Source of the DNA: Podocnemis expansa
Taxonomy: Eukaryota; Chordata; Testudines; Podocnemididae
DNA: 64,000 bases
Assembly (NCBI GenBank): GCA_007922195.1
Contig: ML681995.1
Span: forward strand, 534,314-598,313
Direction: 5' to 3'
Shown: positions 47,134 through 57,149 of the stretch, piece after piece
How positions within the stretch are numbered: the stretch's first letter is position 1
How the letters are laid out: the number at the start of each line of letters is the position of its first letter
Translations under genes and position numbers: made by a program
The notes under the pieces: model-generated
What the model was told of the DNA's origin: nothing
Database searches by the model: none
What the model saw: only the letters and a program-made list of their open reading frames with translations

Positions 47134-47312
47134 CAGTGGTTCTCAACCTTTTGCAGGCCATGCCACCCTTGATGGCATATCGTGACCCTACAGAACACAC
47201 CAGCTCACCCATTTCCAGACTGAATCCAGCCATCTCCTTGGCTCTTTGTGACACACTTATTGCTGTGTGGCAACACAGTCATGTGTCCCAACACGGTGGG
47301 TGAGAACTGCTG
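47134..47312. mobile_element. Short hAT element, second copy of the 2.8-kb family
   Basis: The left end CAGTGGTTCTCAACCTTTTG and right end GGGTGAGAACTGCTG are imperfect inverted repeats. Flanks CTTTTGAC (47,126-47,133) and CTTTAGAC (47,313-47,320) differ at one base. The body 'ccatctccttggctctttgt', 'gacacacttattgctgtgtg' matches the element at 2,802-2,951. Confidence 0.85.
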
Positions 47313-47320
47313 CTTTAGAC

Positions 47321-49640
47321 AGCCCACAAGTTGGCTGGGTGTATAAGAGCACAACATTTGACCCCTAGTGTTCTCTTGGCTCTGAACTGCAACTTTTGTT
47401 CATTTTGCCTCAAAACATGGACTTTACTGCGCACATTGGATCATAGCCTGTTATCAGTTATTTTAAAGGAAAAGTGCCACAGATTTCTTTCGGAGTCTTG
47501 ATGATGGAACAATGGCAATTTATAAGCCTTTACATACATTTACCTGGAAGCCTCAGTGTTATGCAACTGTATCAAATGAACCAATGTTTTACTATGCATT
47601 TTAGCAAGAAACATTTCTTTGTCCTTTTTCTATGGGCAGCAGACTTGGGGGTCTTATCCTAAATGCATGTTTAATTTTGTTTGAGTCTAAATAGATAGTG
47701 GTTCCATGACTGAAAATTGTGTGGGAGGTATGCACAAACAGTCATGGTGGTCTTTTAAGAAAGTAAGAGACATCTGTCAGGTTCCCTTACTGGTCCTCCT
47801 ACCTTTTCCATCACACATCTCAATGCCTGAGTGAGAGATAACAAAAGAAACTGAGAAGCGATGGAACATTCAATCAATGACAACAAGGCAGAAGTTTACA
47901 CAAGGTATAATTCATGTTGCCTGTCCGTCTGCCACTTGGGAAGAGGTGCAGGGGGAGTGAATGGAAAGGAGGAGAGGAATCCTGCTAGACCTGAAAGTTT
48001 ATGAACAGTTAGTGAGTGGGAACAACAGCAGTGGTTTAAAATAACTTTTGCAGCCTAAATGACCATAGCAGCTTAGAAGCAATTGATCCATTTCTTCCAA
48101 GCACAATCAATCACCACCTTAGATGTTCACAAAACAGTAGGATGTTGCAATGACACAGTGTCTAGATGACAAGTGTTCAGTTTGAGAAGAGCTCTCCTGT
48201 TATTTTATAGTCAAAATAATTTGCTGCTATCAAACTAAATCACAATGTATGGTGGCAAATGTTAATCAGAAAGTCAGGATCATGTGTTAAGGACAGAGTC
48301 ACAAAGGAACTTAGGCTCTTCCTCTTCCTATTCCCTCATCTCTCGCCATTCTAGGTGAACTCACCAGCAAAGACCCAATCTATCAGGCAAGCTCTAAGTC
48401 TCTAAGTCCCTTTGTGAATCTACCCAATTCTTATACTATTATTAATATTATTACTATATCTGAAGTCAGCCATCCAATGAGATCAGTTTGAATAGTACAA
48501 ATATTCACCATCAGTAGGTCCTTGCTGCACACGTAGTAACATCGAAACCAAAGAACTCAAAGGGATTTATAAACTAAAAGTCGAGGCACAGTTCCCTTAT
48601 TGCTGGTTGGGATGCTATTACAGTTCATGAATTTCTGGACAACTTCTGGGTTCTTCTTGAGTGTGTTTGTGGATCTAGTAGATTCAAGAAAATTTTACCA
48701 CCAGTGATTATTTGGCTGAATGTTCATGCTAGTCCTATATCATTTGCCAGAGTTCATCCTTTCATTATTCTATTATTTAAAGTTTCAGCCATCCAGTGAG
48801 GAAGATGATACAATGCAATGAGACTTAGGTGACAGATCAGCCACCAAGAACAGAAAACAGATGACATAAATAATTGGTGAACAACCCAGATTTGTTTGCA
48901 AACCCTGTGGCAAGTATTTAGGATGAGTGAATATACTCAGTAAAAATCAGGATTGGTGCATGAAAATGGGCTGTGTGTTAGTGGAATAATTTATTAGGAA
49001 TTTGGTCTCAGAGAGAGATGGTGGTTCTTTTTTACCAACTTCATATCCATTCTGAATTAAAGTTACAACTGACAGGTAGATGTTGCAATGAGTGGATGAT
49101 AGTTATATGAAGATCAACAATTTATGAAACTTACTGATTGGTGTGGTCTCCAAGTACATTTGAAGTGGGCATTACAGGAGATCTCTGTAATATTGTATGA
49201 GGGTCTTATCAGCTGATACACTTTTCTTTAATCAGCTCATCAAAATACCTTCTGTGATGTGTGACCAAGTTTTCCTGTACTCCATCTTTCCAGAAGGCAG
49301 CATATGACTGCCTGGAGATTGGTTAAGACATACCATGCTTAAGTGTTTTCTTCAGAACATTTGTATCCAGAATGAGGAATTTCATTTTCCGCTTTGAACA
49401 ATTTAGAAATCCTATCTCCTATGATAACAATGGGAGTTTCCTCAAACTGAGCCTAACTCTGCTCCCATTGAAATAAAACTCTTATGAACTTCTCTGGGAG
49501 CAGCAGGCCCATTTGCTGAATTCTTTTCTCAGTGTAAAACCTCTTGGATCTCCCAACTGAGAGGAAAAGTGTTAAGGTTTGGGAGCCATACAGTAGCTCT
49601 TTTCCATGTCACTGACACTAGTAGCACCCTACTAACAAAC
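47321..49640. other. No gene seen
   Basis: More than 2 kb of AT-rich unique sequence with no recognisable exon, RNA gene or recent mobile element. Confidence 0.5.
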
Positions 49641-49644
49641 CCTC

Positions 49645-49749
49645 TTTCTTTTCTTTTCTTTTCTTTTCTTTTCTTTTCTTTTCTTTTCTTTNNNNNNNNN
49701 NTTTCTTTTCTTTTCTTTTCTTTTCTTTTCTTTTCTTTTCTTTTCTTTT
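49645..49749. repeat. (TTTTC)n microsatellite with a 10-base assembly gap
   Basis: About twenty TTTTC units are interrupted by ten N bases (49,692-49,701). The gap is a placeholder and the true array may be longer. A frame running through it (49,569-49,751) is an artefact. Confidence 0.95.
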
Positions 49750-50600
49750 AACATTGATTTATGCCACTTGGGTCATATTAATTTTAAATATTGGATAATT
49801 GTTCTCTTTTACAAGCAGGATTTGAAACAGTTCTGTGCAGGTATGTTTGAACAATTAAACTAGATTGTTCCTATAAATGTTGCAGGTTATCCTGACCCAA
49901 CATATCAGTCTGGGGAGAACATTACTTTGTAATCTGTGGGAGGCACTAACCCAGTGTAGGATAATAGCATATAATGAAATGTGGAGCTAATAACTTGTAG
50001 CAGTGACTTATTACCGAAGTGTGAAAGAATATTGGGGTAGATTCACAATCATGCTAAGGCCAGTTTGCTCTGGTCTAAGTGGAGATGTAGGCAGCATCGG
50101 ATGCAGGCTCATGAAATTCAGGATGCCCCTCAGCCTGCATCCTGTCCAGGCCATTGTCTGCATATGTAGCTTCAGTGCAAAAGTCCCCAGTACATGAGGG
50201 TGCTTGAACTATGAGCCTTCCCACGTGTTCCATACAGCCCCATCATGGGACTTAACAGGAGGAATTCTGCTATCATTATGCAGACTGAGTAATACCTTAC
50301 TAAATGAGTCAACCCACTGATATCGCTAAGACTATCCACTCAGTAAGTTACAACTGAATGTGACGTGGAGGGCCTTGCAGTCAGCTTCCATGTAAGTGTA
50401 ATTTTCCCCAAACATGAACGGAATCTTGAATTTTGCACTGAGAACAGCTGGTGACTTCATTATTTAGAGAGAAACATAGGTCTGGCAACTTGTGTCTTCA
50501 TCTACATATGTACAAAGTGGTTGCAAAGTGGTATAAATTAGAATGATAGTCTTTTGTAATTGTTATGCACAGGCATGGATGATAATATGAGAACCAAGAC
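49750..50600. other. No gene seen
   Basis: Unique AT-rich sequence with no recognisable exon. Confidence 0.5.
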
Positions 50601-50639
50601 TGAAGAACTGTGAGCTGTTGGTTGAAAACTAACAAGACA

Positions 50640-51020
50640 TTTACTTTTAACGAAGGCTTTATTTTTCATCCTTGGGAGATTTTCTCTTTTATGTCACTAC
50701 CTGCCAGACTCGAGTGGAGAATAGAAGGAACAAACGATCTTGCAAACCAAACAGTTAAGGTCTTTAATAATTTGATAACAATAAATATTTCAGTAGAACA
50801 GAAAACAGGGAGCAAATCTGATATTTTTGCTTTATTAATTTCTAAAGCAATGTCAGCTTCATTGATGTCAGAAGTGACCTTGTTAAAAATTAGCATAGGC
50901 ATTGAACCTAATGTTTTCTCTGCAAATATAATAGCCAAAGCAGCAGGAATGAATTTATTGCTTGCGAATCCTCATTGAGCTGTTACAGTGGAATGCATTT
51001 TAAATAAATAAAAGCTTCTT
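50640..51020. other. Candidate conserved non-coding segment
   Basis: The stretch lacks any repeat I recognise and stays open on both strands at once (122 codons plus, 90 codons minus), with no domain in either frame. It contains TAAT-type and other words common in developmental enhancers ('caataaatatttcagtaga', 'gaatgaatttattgcttgc'). I cannot show conservation from one sequence, so this is only a pointer. Confidence 0.3.
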
Positions 51021-52710
51021 TCCAGTATTCAGGAAGCTGTGAGGAAGACAGAAGTTTAACTGCAAAGTATTTCAGTTCCCATTTAAGTCATTCTTCTTCT
51101 CTATGTATTCGTAAGTAATAAAACCAAATGGTGAGATTAAAAATGTCTAAAACCTTTAATTACAGCTAGATTATTTCCCAGGGAAATGAAGATCTTCTAT
51201 GTAGGGCATTTATTTTTTTCTGTCTATTAATAATGGGCTTTATAATTCCAGACCAGAGGGCTATGTAGGACAGAGGGACTTGGAAACATTGCTCTTTTTA
51301 TGGATATCCAGCATTATGCTGTTATGGGCAATAGATAAGGAATGTTATATGAGGAAGTGCATAGATCTGTATACTATGACAGCACCTTCCTCTTTTCTGC
51401 TCTATATGGAATTATTGCTTTTGAGCTTATAATTATTTCATGGTTATGTAGAGTTTGAGTTATTACTTTTACCTTTTGGATAGCTGATTTATTGGTCTTA
51501 TAATATGGGATGAGCTTATAACATCAACAAGTAGGTGTGGGAATCAGTGAGTCTATATAACTCCCCATGAAATTTCTCCTTATTTACAAATATTAGAACA
51601 GCATCTAGTCCAAAATGCTCCAACAGATTTCCTTAATATCCTGCAGGATTTCACATAGTGCCCTACAGGGCATCCACTTTTTAGCTGTATCTGATATAGA
51701 CTATCTATCTATCTCTCTGTGTGTGTGTGTATTTGATTAGCCATCTGGAGGCCCCTATATTGTTCTCTGAATATAAAAAAAACTATGCAAGTGAGAACAA
51801 GAAAAAAAAAGCAGTACATATTTGAAAGGGTAAAAAGTTCAAACGAGAACACATTTCTCAATATATAACCAAGATTAGAGAAGTTGGAAATGTCTGAAAT
51901 ACTCTGTGCTTCTGCAGTACCATAATTTATTATCTAATGATCTCAAAACATTTTGTAACATTAATGACTTTGGTCCCATCACACCTCTTTGGTAATTATT
52001 AGCAGTTCAAATTAGGAAATTAAAGTACGGACAGGTTAATAAACTTGCCAAAAGTCACAGAAGTCTGTGGCTGAGATTCAAATAAAACACAATCCGTCAA
52101 GCCCAAGGTTTTAAAAGGTGACTAGTGATTTTTGAGACACGCAACTTGGGAAAGCTGAAATCATCTTATTATACATTTATAATTTAATTTATGATAAAAT
52201 TATTATTATAAATTTATAATTTAATTTATTATAAAATCATAATATGCTATAATATGTCTCAAGATGGACACCCCAGAAGTAGGGAACATAAAATTATTAG
52301 TTAATTTTGAAAATCTTGGCCCAGATTCTCAGTTCTGTTCCTTAATTGCAAAAACATCCTTCCCCCACTAGATTGTTCTCTATCTTATGCAAATGTCACA
52401 ACAAACCCCCAAACCACACTGAAGGTTCATCACTGCAACATGAAAAATCACTTATTTTATAGTTTCAAAGTTTAAGGGAATTTAGGTCATTTTTTAGTTT
52501 ATCACTTAAGTAGAGTGGAAGTCAAGATAGTGCTACATTGATGGCAACACAATTTGTACCACCAGATCAGTTCCTCAGGATTGATTGAGTGGCAGTGGAG
52601 ATCTGCTCAACAGAGCTGGAAGTCAACAGCATTAATGCACTCCCACAAAAAGAATAATGCTGTGTCGATCGGAAGGCATTTCCCATTGGTGTATCATAGT
52701 GGAGATGCCA
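51021..52710. other. No gene seen; AT-rich tandem repeat at 52.17-52.25 kb
   Basis: Unique AT-rich sequence. A short (TG)n run lies near 51,717-51,731. At 52,170-52,250 'tttataatttaatttat' occurs twice, an imperfect tandem duplication of about 39 bases. Confidence 0.55.
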
Positions 52711-52713
52711 AGG

Positions 52714-53050
52714 GTTATGTCTACCCTAAAGGCCTCAGTTAAGTTGACTTAATAAGGTTTACTTTAAGTTGACTTAACAAAGTCTATTTAAAGATTATGT
52801 CCACACTGGAGGGCTCTGTTAAGTTGACTTTATAAAGTCAACTTAACAAAGCCTACAGTATAGGCGACCCTGTCTGTAACAAGTAAGTTGACTTAATAAG
52901 GATGACTTTAACACTTAAGTCGACTTTAAGGGCTGGCATTATTAAGTTGACTTAAGCAAGTGCTTAAGTCAACTTCATAAAAGCCCAGTGTCAAGCTGGT
53001 TTTCCTTAAGTAAGGAGGGTTAAGTTCACTTAAGGTGCCAGTGCAGACAC
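52714..53050. mobile_element. Old GTTGAC-type Harbinger MITE(s)
   Basis: The left end GGGTTATGTCTACCCTAA is followed by TTAAGTTGACTTAA palindromes. A second left-end-like motif, ATTATGTCCACACTGGAGGG, begins near 52,794, suggesting a nested or duplicated start. The right end GTGCAGACACACTC closes near 53,054. Nearly all GTCGAC cores have become GTTGAC or GTCAAC, so it is older than the MITE at 7.1 kb. The target duplication is unclear. Confidence 0.65.
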
Positions 53051-53057
53051 ACTCATA

Positions 53058-53532
53058 GGCTATGTCCACAAATACATCGTTATTTCAAAATGAGTTATTT
53101 CAAAATAAAGTCCTTATTTTGAAATAAGTTAATTCTAATTGAGGGAAAAGCTCAAAGCAAAATAGCTTGTCCAAACTCAGGACTTGTTATTTCACCTTTG
53201 GAGAGGGGCACCATGGGAGGTTTGGCAACATGGCCCCCACCCTGGGCCATGCCCCCACCCAATATTGGCTAAAAGGAAGGCACCCTGGGAAGGAGAAGGG
53301 CAAATTGCTATTTCAAAATAACACGTCCGAACAGCGTTATTTTGAAATAACCATTTCAAAATAACAGTTGTTTCGCTTTAAAGGAGGTTTAAGCTATTTC
53401 AAAATGACGGCTCTTATTTCGAAATGACAGAGCCTGTCATTTCAAAATAAGAATATGTCATGATGACCCAGTCTCTTTTATTTTGAAATAACCAGTGTTA
53501 TTTCAAAATAAAAGAGACGTGTGGACATACCC
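53058..53532. mobile_element. TTCGAA-type Harbinger MITE, TSD ATA
   Basis: The left end GGCTATGTCCACAAATACAT and right end ACGTGTGGACATACCC are inverted repeats. ATA flanks both sides (53,055-53,057 and 53,533-53,535). Outer parts are TTATTTCAAAATAA/TTATTTTGAAATAA palindromes with most CpG lost. The middle contains the leader-like motif around 'gggcaccatgggaggtttgg' (53,201-53,234). It appears to be an internal-deletion derivative of the larger element next to it. Confidence 0.82.
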
Positions 53533-53537
53533 ATAGA

Positions 53538-53715
53538 GGCTATGTCCACACACAAAGTTTTATTTCCAAATAACTGATTTCAAAATGACTTATTTTGAAA
53601 TAAAAACCTTATTTTGAAATGACTTATTCTGAATAAAAAAAATTAATTCAAAATAAGGCAAGCCCTTCCAATCGAAATAGCATGCTGTGTGTGTGGACAT
53701 GCTATTTCGATTTTA
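53538..53715. repeat. Left subterminal palindrome array
   Basis: Repeated TTATTTTGAAATAA-like words, mostly with the central CpG decayed to TG or CA, lead from the left terminus to a 'gctatttcga' box at 53,701. The leader-like motif 'gaggggcagcatgggagg' follows at 53,717. The arrays may be binding sites for the element's own proteins (inference). Confidence 0.75.
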
Positions 53716-54074
53716 GGAGAGGGGCAGCATGGGAGGTGTGGCAACATGGCCAGCTCACTGGGCCATGTTGCCAGTGAGGTTTCCAACCAATCACCTAAAA
53801 GCACGAACTGGCCTCCCCCCTCTGTCCATTGTGATTCCTAAGAGCTTGCGAGAGAGATGGCTAGAGATGCTCCCTGGATTCTATACCATCCTCGAGAACT
53901 TGGGAGACCAGCTGCTAGCCTGCAGGATGCTGCGCTGCTGTGGGACACACTTTCCCTAAGCCCAATGAGCCCAGCGCTGCGCCCCGGACCATCATCTCAG
54001 TGGCCCTGACAGCACCTATAGCTCCCTGTCCCCCTTCTGTGCCACAGCCCATCTGAGCACTGGGCACCAGCACA

Positions 54075-54521
54075 GACTGGTGGGAGCGCATTCTCCAATG
54101 AACCTGGAGCAACAAGTGCTGTAGGATGAACCTCCAGGTTAGCAGGGAGACCTTCACTCACCTCATCACCGAGGTCACCCCAGTCCTGCGCCAAAGGCAC
54201 ATGATGATGAGGGCAGGCATCCCCGTAGACAAGAGCGTGGCCATTGCTCTCTGGAAGATGGCCACACCCGAGTCCCACAGGTCCGTTACCCATCTCTTCA
54301 GCATTGGGAGGTCCACCATTGGGGAAGTGCCACTGCAGGTCACCCATGCCATCAGCACGGTCCTGCTGCCACACCTCGTCACCCTGGGAGAGCTGCAGGA
54401 CATCATCACCAGCCTCACTGCCCTGGGCTTTCCAAACCCACATTGCCATGCGAGCCCCACTACACCGCATGCCCCCCTGGTCTGCCCAAGCCAGCCCCCA
54501 CCCAACCCACCCACACCCTGA
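54075..54521 (+). pseudogene. Truncated PIF/Harbinger transposase (N-terminal/HTH part only)
   Basis: The frame reads DWWERILQ, then a stop (54,099-54,101), then continues in phase through an ATG at 54,126: SRETF..L, PVLRQRHMMMRAGIPVDKSVAIALWKMATPES, RSVTHLFSIGRSTIGEV and a terminal TALGFPN. These are the conserved N-terminal and helix-turn-helix segments of HARBI1-type DDE transposases, which recognise the transposon ends. In the family the catalytic domain (an AIDGSHI-like block with the first aspartate) comes straight after GFPN. Here it is replaced by a proline-rich tail ending at 54,521, with a polyadenylation signal 10 bases on. The known proteins are about 300-400 residues; this keeps roughly 130. 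It is non-catalytic, and at best a DNA-binding remnant if expressed from the 54,126 ATG. Confidence 0.85.
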
Positions 54522-54530
54522 ACCCAACCC

Positions 54531-54536
54531 AATAAA
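54531..54536 (+). terminator. Polyadenylation signal of the truncated transposase
   Basis: AATAAA lies ten bases after the stop codon at 54,519-54,521. A very short 3' UTR is usual for compact transposons, and a GT-rich stretch ('aatgtgggtgaacttgtttt') follows. Confidence 0.6.
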
Positions 54537-54572
54537 ACACTCAATAACAACTTTGAATGTGGGTGAACTTGT

Positions 54573-54578
54573 TTTATT
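54573..54578 (-). terminator. Polyadenylation signal of the Myb-like gene
   Basis: TTTATT on the plus strand is AATAAA on the minus strand, downstream of the Myb-like reading frame and 37 bases from the opposing plus-strand signal. The nested hAT element lies between the Myb stop codon (55,718) and this signal, lengthening the 3' UTR by about 0.8 kb. Confidence 0.6.
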
Positions 54579-54861
54579 TAAACAAACAAGCAGGTCGGGG
54601 AAGGCGGAGCTGGGGATGCAGGAAGGGTCAAGTGGGGGCACAACTGGGGGCACTAAACTGGGACGGGATGTGGGGTGGGGGCACTAAACTGGGACAGGGA
54701 TGTAGGGTGGTGGTTTGCAGACAACTGAGGGGCATATTAGGGGGGAGCCACCCCGGGGCATGGCCCGCAGCCCCACAGCCTTCTCCAAGGCCACCCTGGG
54801 TCTGGAGGTGCCAGCGGCAAGGGGCAGCAGGGTCCCTGGGAACAGCAGGGTAAGTCTCATG

Positions 54862-55670
54862 CAATGTTCCCTCTAAGCTGCGCTGGCGCGCTGCAGCGCA
54901 GCCCGCCGCAGCCGCCAGCACAGCGAAGGCTGCCGGCAGCGCATCGCCGGCAGCCGGAGTCCCTTGTTAGAGCTCCTCTGGGGCTGGGAGTTTTGAAAAC
55001 TCCCGCCCAGAGAAGCTCTAACGGAGCATGCCCAGAAAATCTGGGCATGCTCCGTAGAGCTTCTCTGGCCCCAGGAGCTGTGGCTGGGCCATCTGGCTCC
55101 AGCCACAAGGTAAGTTTCTGGGGGTCACAGGGAGTGGGGGTGGGGAGGCTGCTAGGCAGCCTGGAGTGGGCCTGCGGAGGCGGGGGGGCTGCTGGGAGCA
55201 GGGGGTGGCTGCCGGGAGTAGGGGGCAGCTAGGAGCCGGGGCGGCCGGGAGTGGGGGGGGCGCCGGGAGTAGGGGGCAGCTAGGAGCAGGGGGTGGGGGG
55301 AGGCGGCCGGGAGCGGGCCGCGGGGGTGGAAGGGTGGCTGGACGCAGGGGGGCTGCTGGGCAGCTGGGAGTGGGCCCATGGGAGTGGGGGGGCAGCCAGG
55401 AGCAGGCCCGCGGGGATGGGGGGGCTGCCAGGAAAAGGCCCGCGGGAACAGGAGGGCCTTCAAGTGTGGGGGCGGCCGGGATTGGGCCCACAGGGGCGGG
55501 GGGGCCGCCGGGAGCGGGCCCGCAGGGGTGGGGGGGCTGCTGGGGGGGGCAGGAGCGGGCCCATGGGGAGGGGCAGCACTGCAAGCCCGCGGGGGGGGTG
55601 GGGCAGCGTGGGGCAGTGCAGCGAGCAACATGAGTTGCTCAGCTGCCACCAACTCTTAGAGGGAACATTG
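54862..55670. mobile_element. hAT element nested in the Harbinger transposon, perfect TSD GTCTCATG
   Basis: The left end CAATGTTCCCTCTAAGCTGC and right end AACTCTTAGAGGGAACATTG are inverted repeats. GTCTCATG flanks both sides exactly (54,854-54,861 and 55,671-55,678). The interior is an extreme GC-rich minisatellite ('gggggctgctgggagcaggg' theme) that yields frames up to 188 codons on both strands. None has a transposase motif. An inverted 'ggagcttctctgg' / 'cagagaagctcta' pair lies near 55,000-55,065. Confidence 0.92.
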
Positions 55671-55717
55671 GTCTCATGCTGGGGGGCAAGGTGTGCCCCA
55701 ATGCGCCAGACCATGAT

Positions 55718-57056
55718 CTAGATATTTTCCAGGGTCGGTGCCTGGCGTACATGTGCTATTGCCTGGTGCTCCATTGCTGCTGCCTGGAGCTCCAGGGCTG
55801 CCATGACGCGGTCATCAGTGTCGGCGGCATGCTGGAGCTGCCGGACAGCGGCATCCCTGTGCCTGCCTTGTTTGATGTGCGAGGCCCGGGATGACTCTTT
55901 GGCCTGCTGGCCGAGCTCGAGCATGCTGGCAAGGATGTTGTCTCGGGTGGGGCAGGCTCTCATCCTCCGCCTGGTGGTCAGCGGCGGGCTCCTGGGAGAA
56001 GGCCGATGGGTAGGCGGACGAGCTGCAGGGGCAGAAGAGAGAACAGTTAAGTCACAGCCTACTAGCCTTGGTGTGTGCAGCCTGTGAGCTGCAAACACCC
56101 CTGCCCTGACAGCCAGCAGGATTCCCAATCTGTGTGTGCCATGTACACTGCACTCAGGGGCCTGTGTCCTCGTGGCCCACAGTAGAGAGCTATTCTCAAC
56201 AGCACGTGCCCCAGGAAGTCTCCTGAGGCCATGTGACAGCAGTGCTGGCTGCAGGCTCTCTGCCTTGCATGCTGCCAAGTCTGTCTAGTGCCACCCCCTG
56301 TGTTGAGGGACTCCCATCCTGCTTGGGCATGGGACCCTGCCGCCACATGCCTCCCTGCCACCTGCATGCAAGGGAGAGCCTGTGCACCCCACCTCCTGTG
56401 TCCCCCTCAGGTCCCATGCCCTGCACTCCTGGGCCTCCCTTCCTTGTGGGGGGGGAACTCACTGACTGGGATGCCTGATGTCCGGTGTGATGTCCCCTCC
56501 AAGGCAGCTGCCTCCTCCTCCTCCTCTGGCTGCTTCTCCAGGCTGGTGGTCTGGGGCTCCCCTTCTGGGATCAGCTCCAGGCTCGCAGGTGGAGCTGTGC
56601 TGGGCCAGCTAGTGTCCCCACATCCAGGGGTTCCTCATGCTCTGAGGGGGCCCCCTCCGGCTCCGGGGACGTGGCAGTTGGCTGGGCCTCGGCAGAGTTG
56701 CTGGGCTGCGATGGCAGGCCACTGGGCTCCTGGCCCAGGAGCACATCCAGTTCCTCAGAGAAGGGGCAGCTGGTGGCAGCTGCTGCCCCATGGAGGTGCC
56801 TCACATCCCTGGCCCAGGCATAGTTCTGGTGCAGCCCCTTCACATTTGAGCGCACTTGCTCGGTGGTACGCTCAAAGCCCGCCTGTACAAGGGCCTGCGC
56901 GATGTCCGTGTAGATGTCAACGTTCCAGTGCCTTGCCCAGAAGCGTTCTCTGATGTCCTCTGCAGACCAGATTCCCGGGAGGGCGAGGGTCTCATTGGTG
57001 GTCCATACAGACCCCCAGCATCGCCCCTTCCCCCAAGTGCCAGTAGCCTCGGCCAT
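55718..57056 (-). pseudogene. Harbinger Myb/SANT-like protein gene, two exons, one frame shift
   Basis: The minus-strand start is probably the ATG at 57,056 (MAEATGTWGKG). Exon 1 (to 56,463) encodes a Myb/SANT-like trihelix domain: VWTTNETLALPGIW, FWARHWNVDIYTDIAQAL, and FERTTEQVRSNVKGLHQNY, then a serine/proline/acidic tail. Exon 2 (56,022-55,718) encodes RRMRACPTRDNILASMLEL and a glutamine/alanine-rich helix with a TAG stop at 55,718. A donor (GTGAGT) and an acceptor after a pyrimidine tract (CTCTTCTGCCCCTGCAG) define a 440-base intron, and the codon phases join. The trihelix frame reaches a TGA near 56,571 while the tail 'EGEPQTTSLEK' that leads into the donor lies one base out of phase, so a single indel near 56,600 breaks the protein. 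In known PIF/Harbinger elements this protein binds the ends and brings the transposase to the nucleus. Confidence 0.85.
56023..56462 (-). other. Intron of the Myb-like gene
   Basis: The minus-strand sequence starts GTGAGT immediately after CCCAGTCA and ends in a C/T tract followed by CAG. One base of a codon is left in exon 1 and two begin exon 2. The decayed copy at 8.2 kb has the donor at the same position, which supports a real, inherited intron. Confidence 0.75.
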
Positions 57057-57149
57057 CTCATGGTGCACAGCCTGGCAGCACGAGGGACCAGGCTGCAGGG
57101 CACTTCCTGGCCCCTGAGCACCCTGGAAGGAAGAAGATCAAACTAGTAC

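Noticed and set aside
54857..55721. Several glycine- or proline-rich frames up to 188 codons on both strands
   Set aside because: They lie in the GC-rich minisatellite of the nested hAT element; length comes from lack of stop codons in GC-rich repeats.
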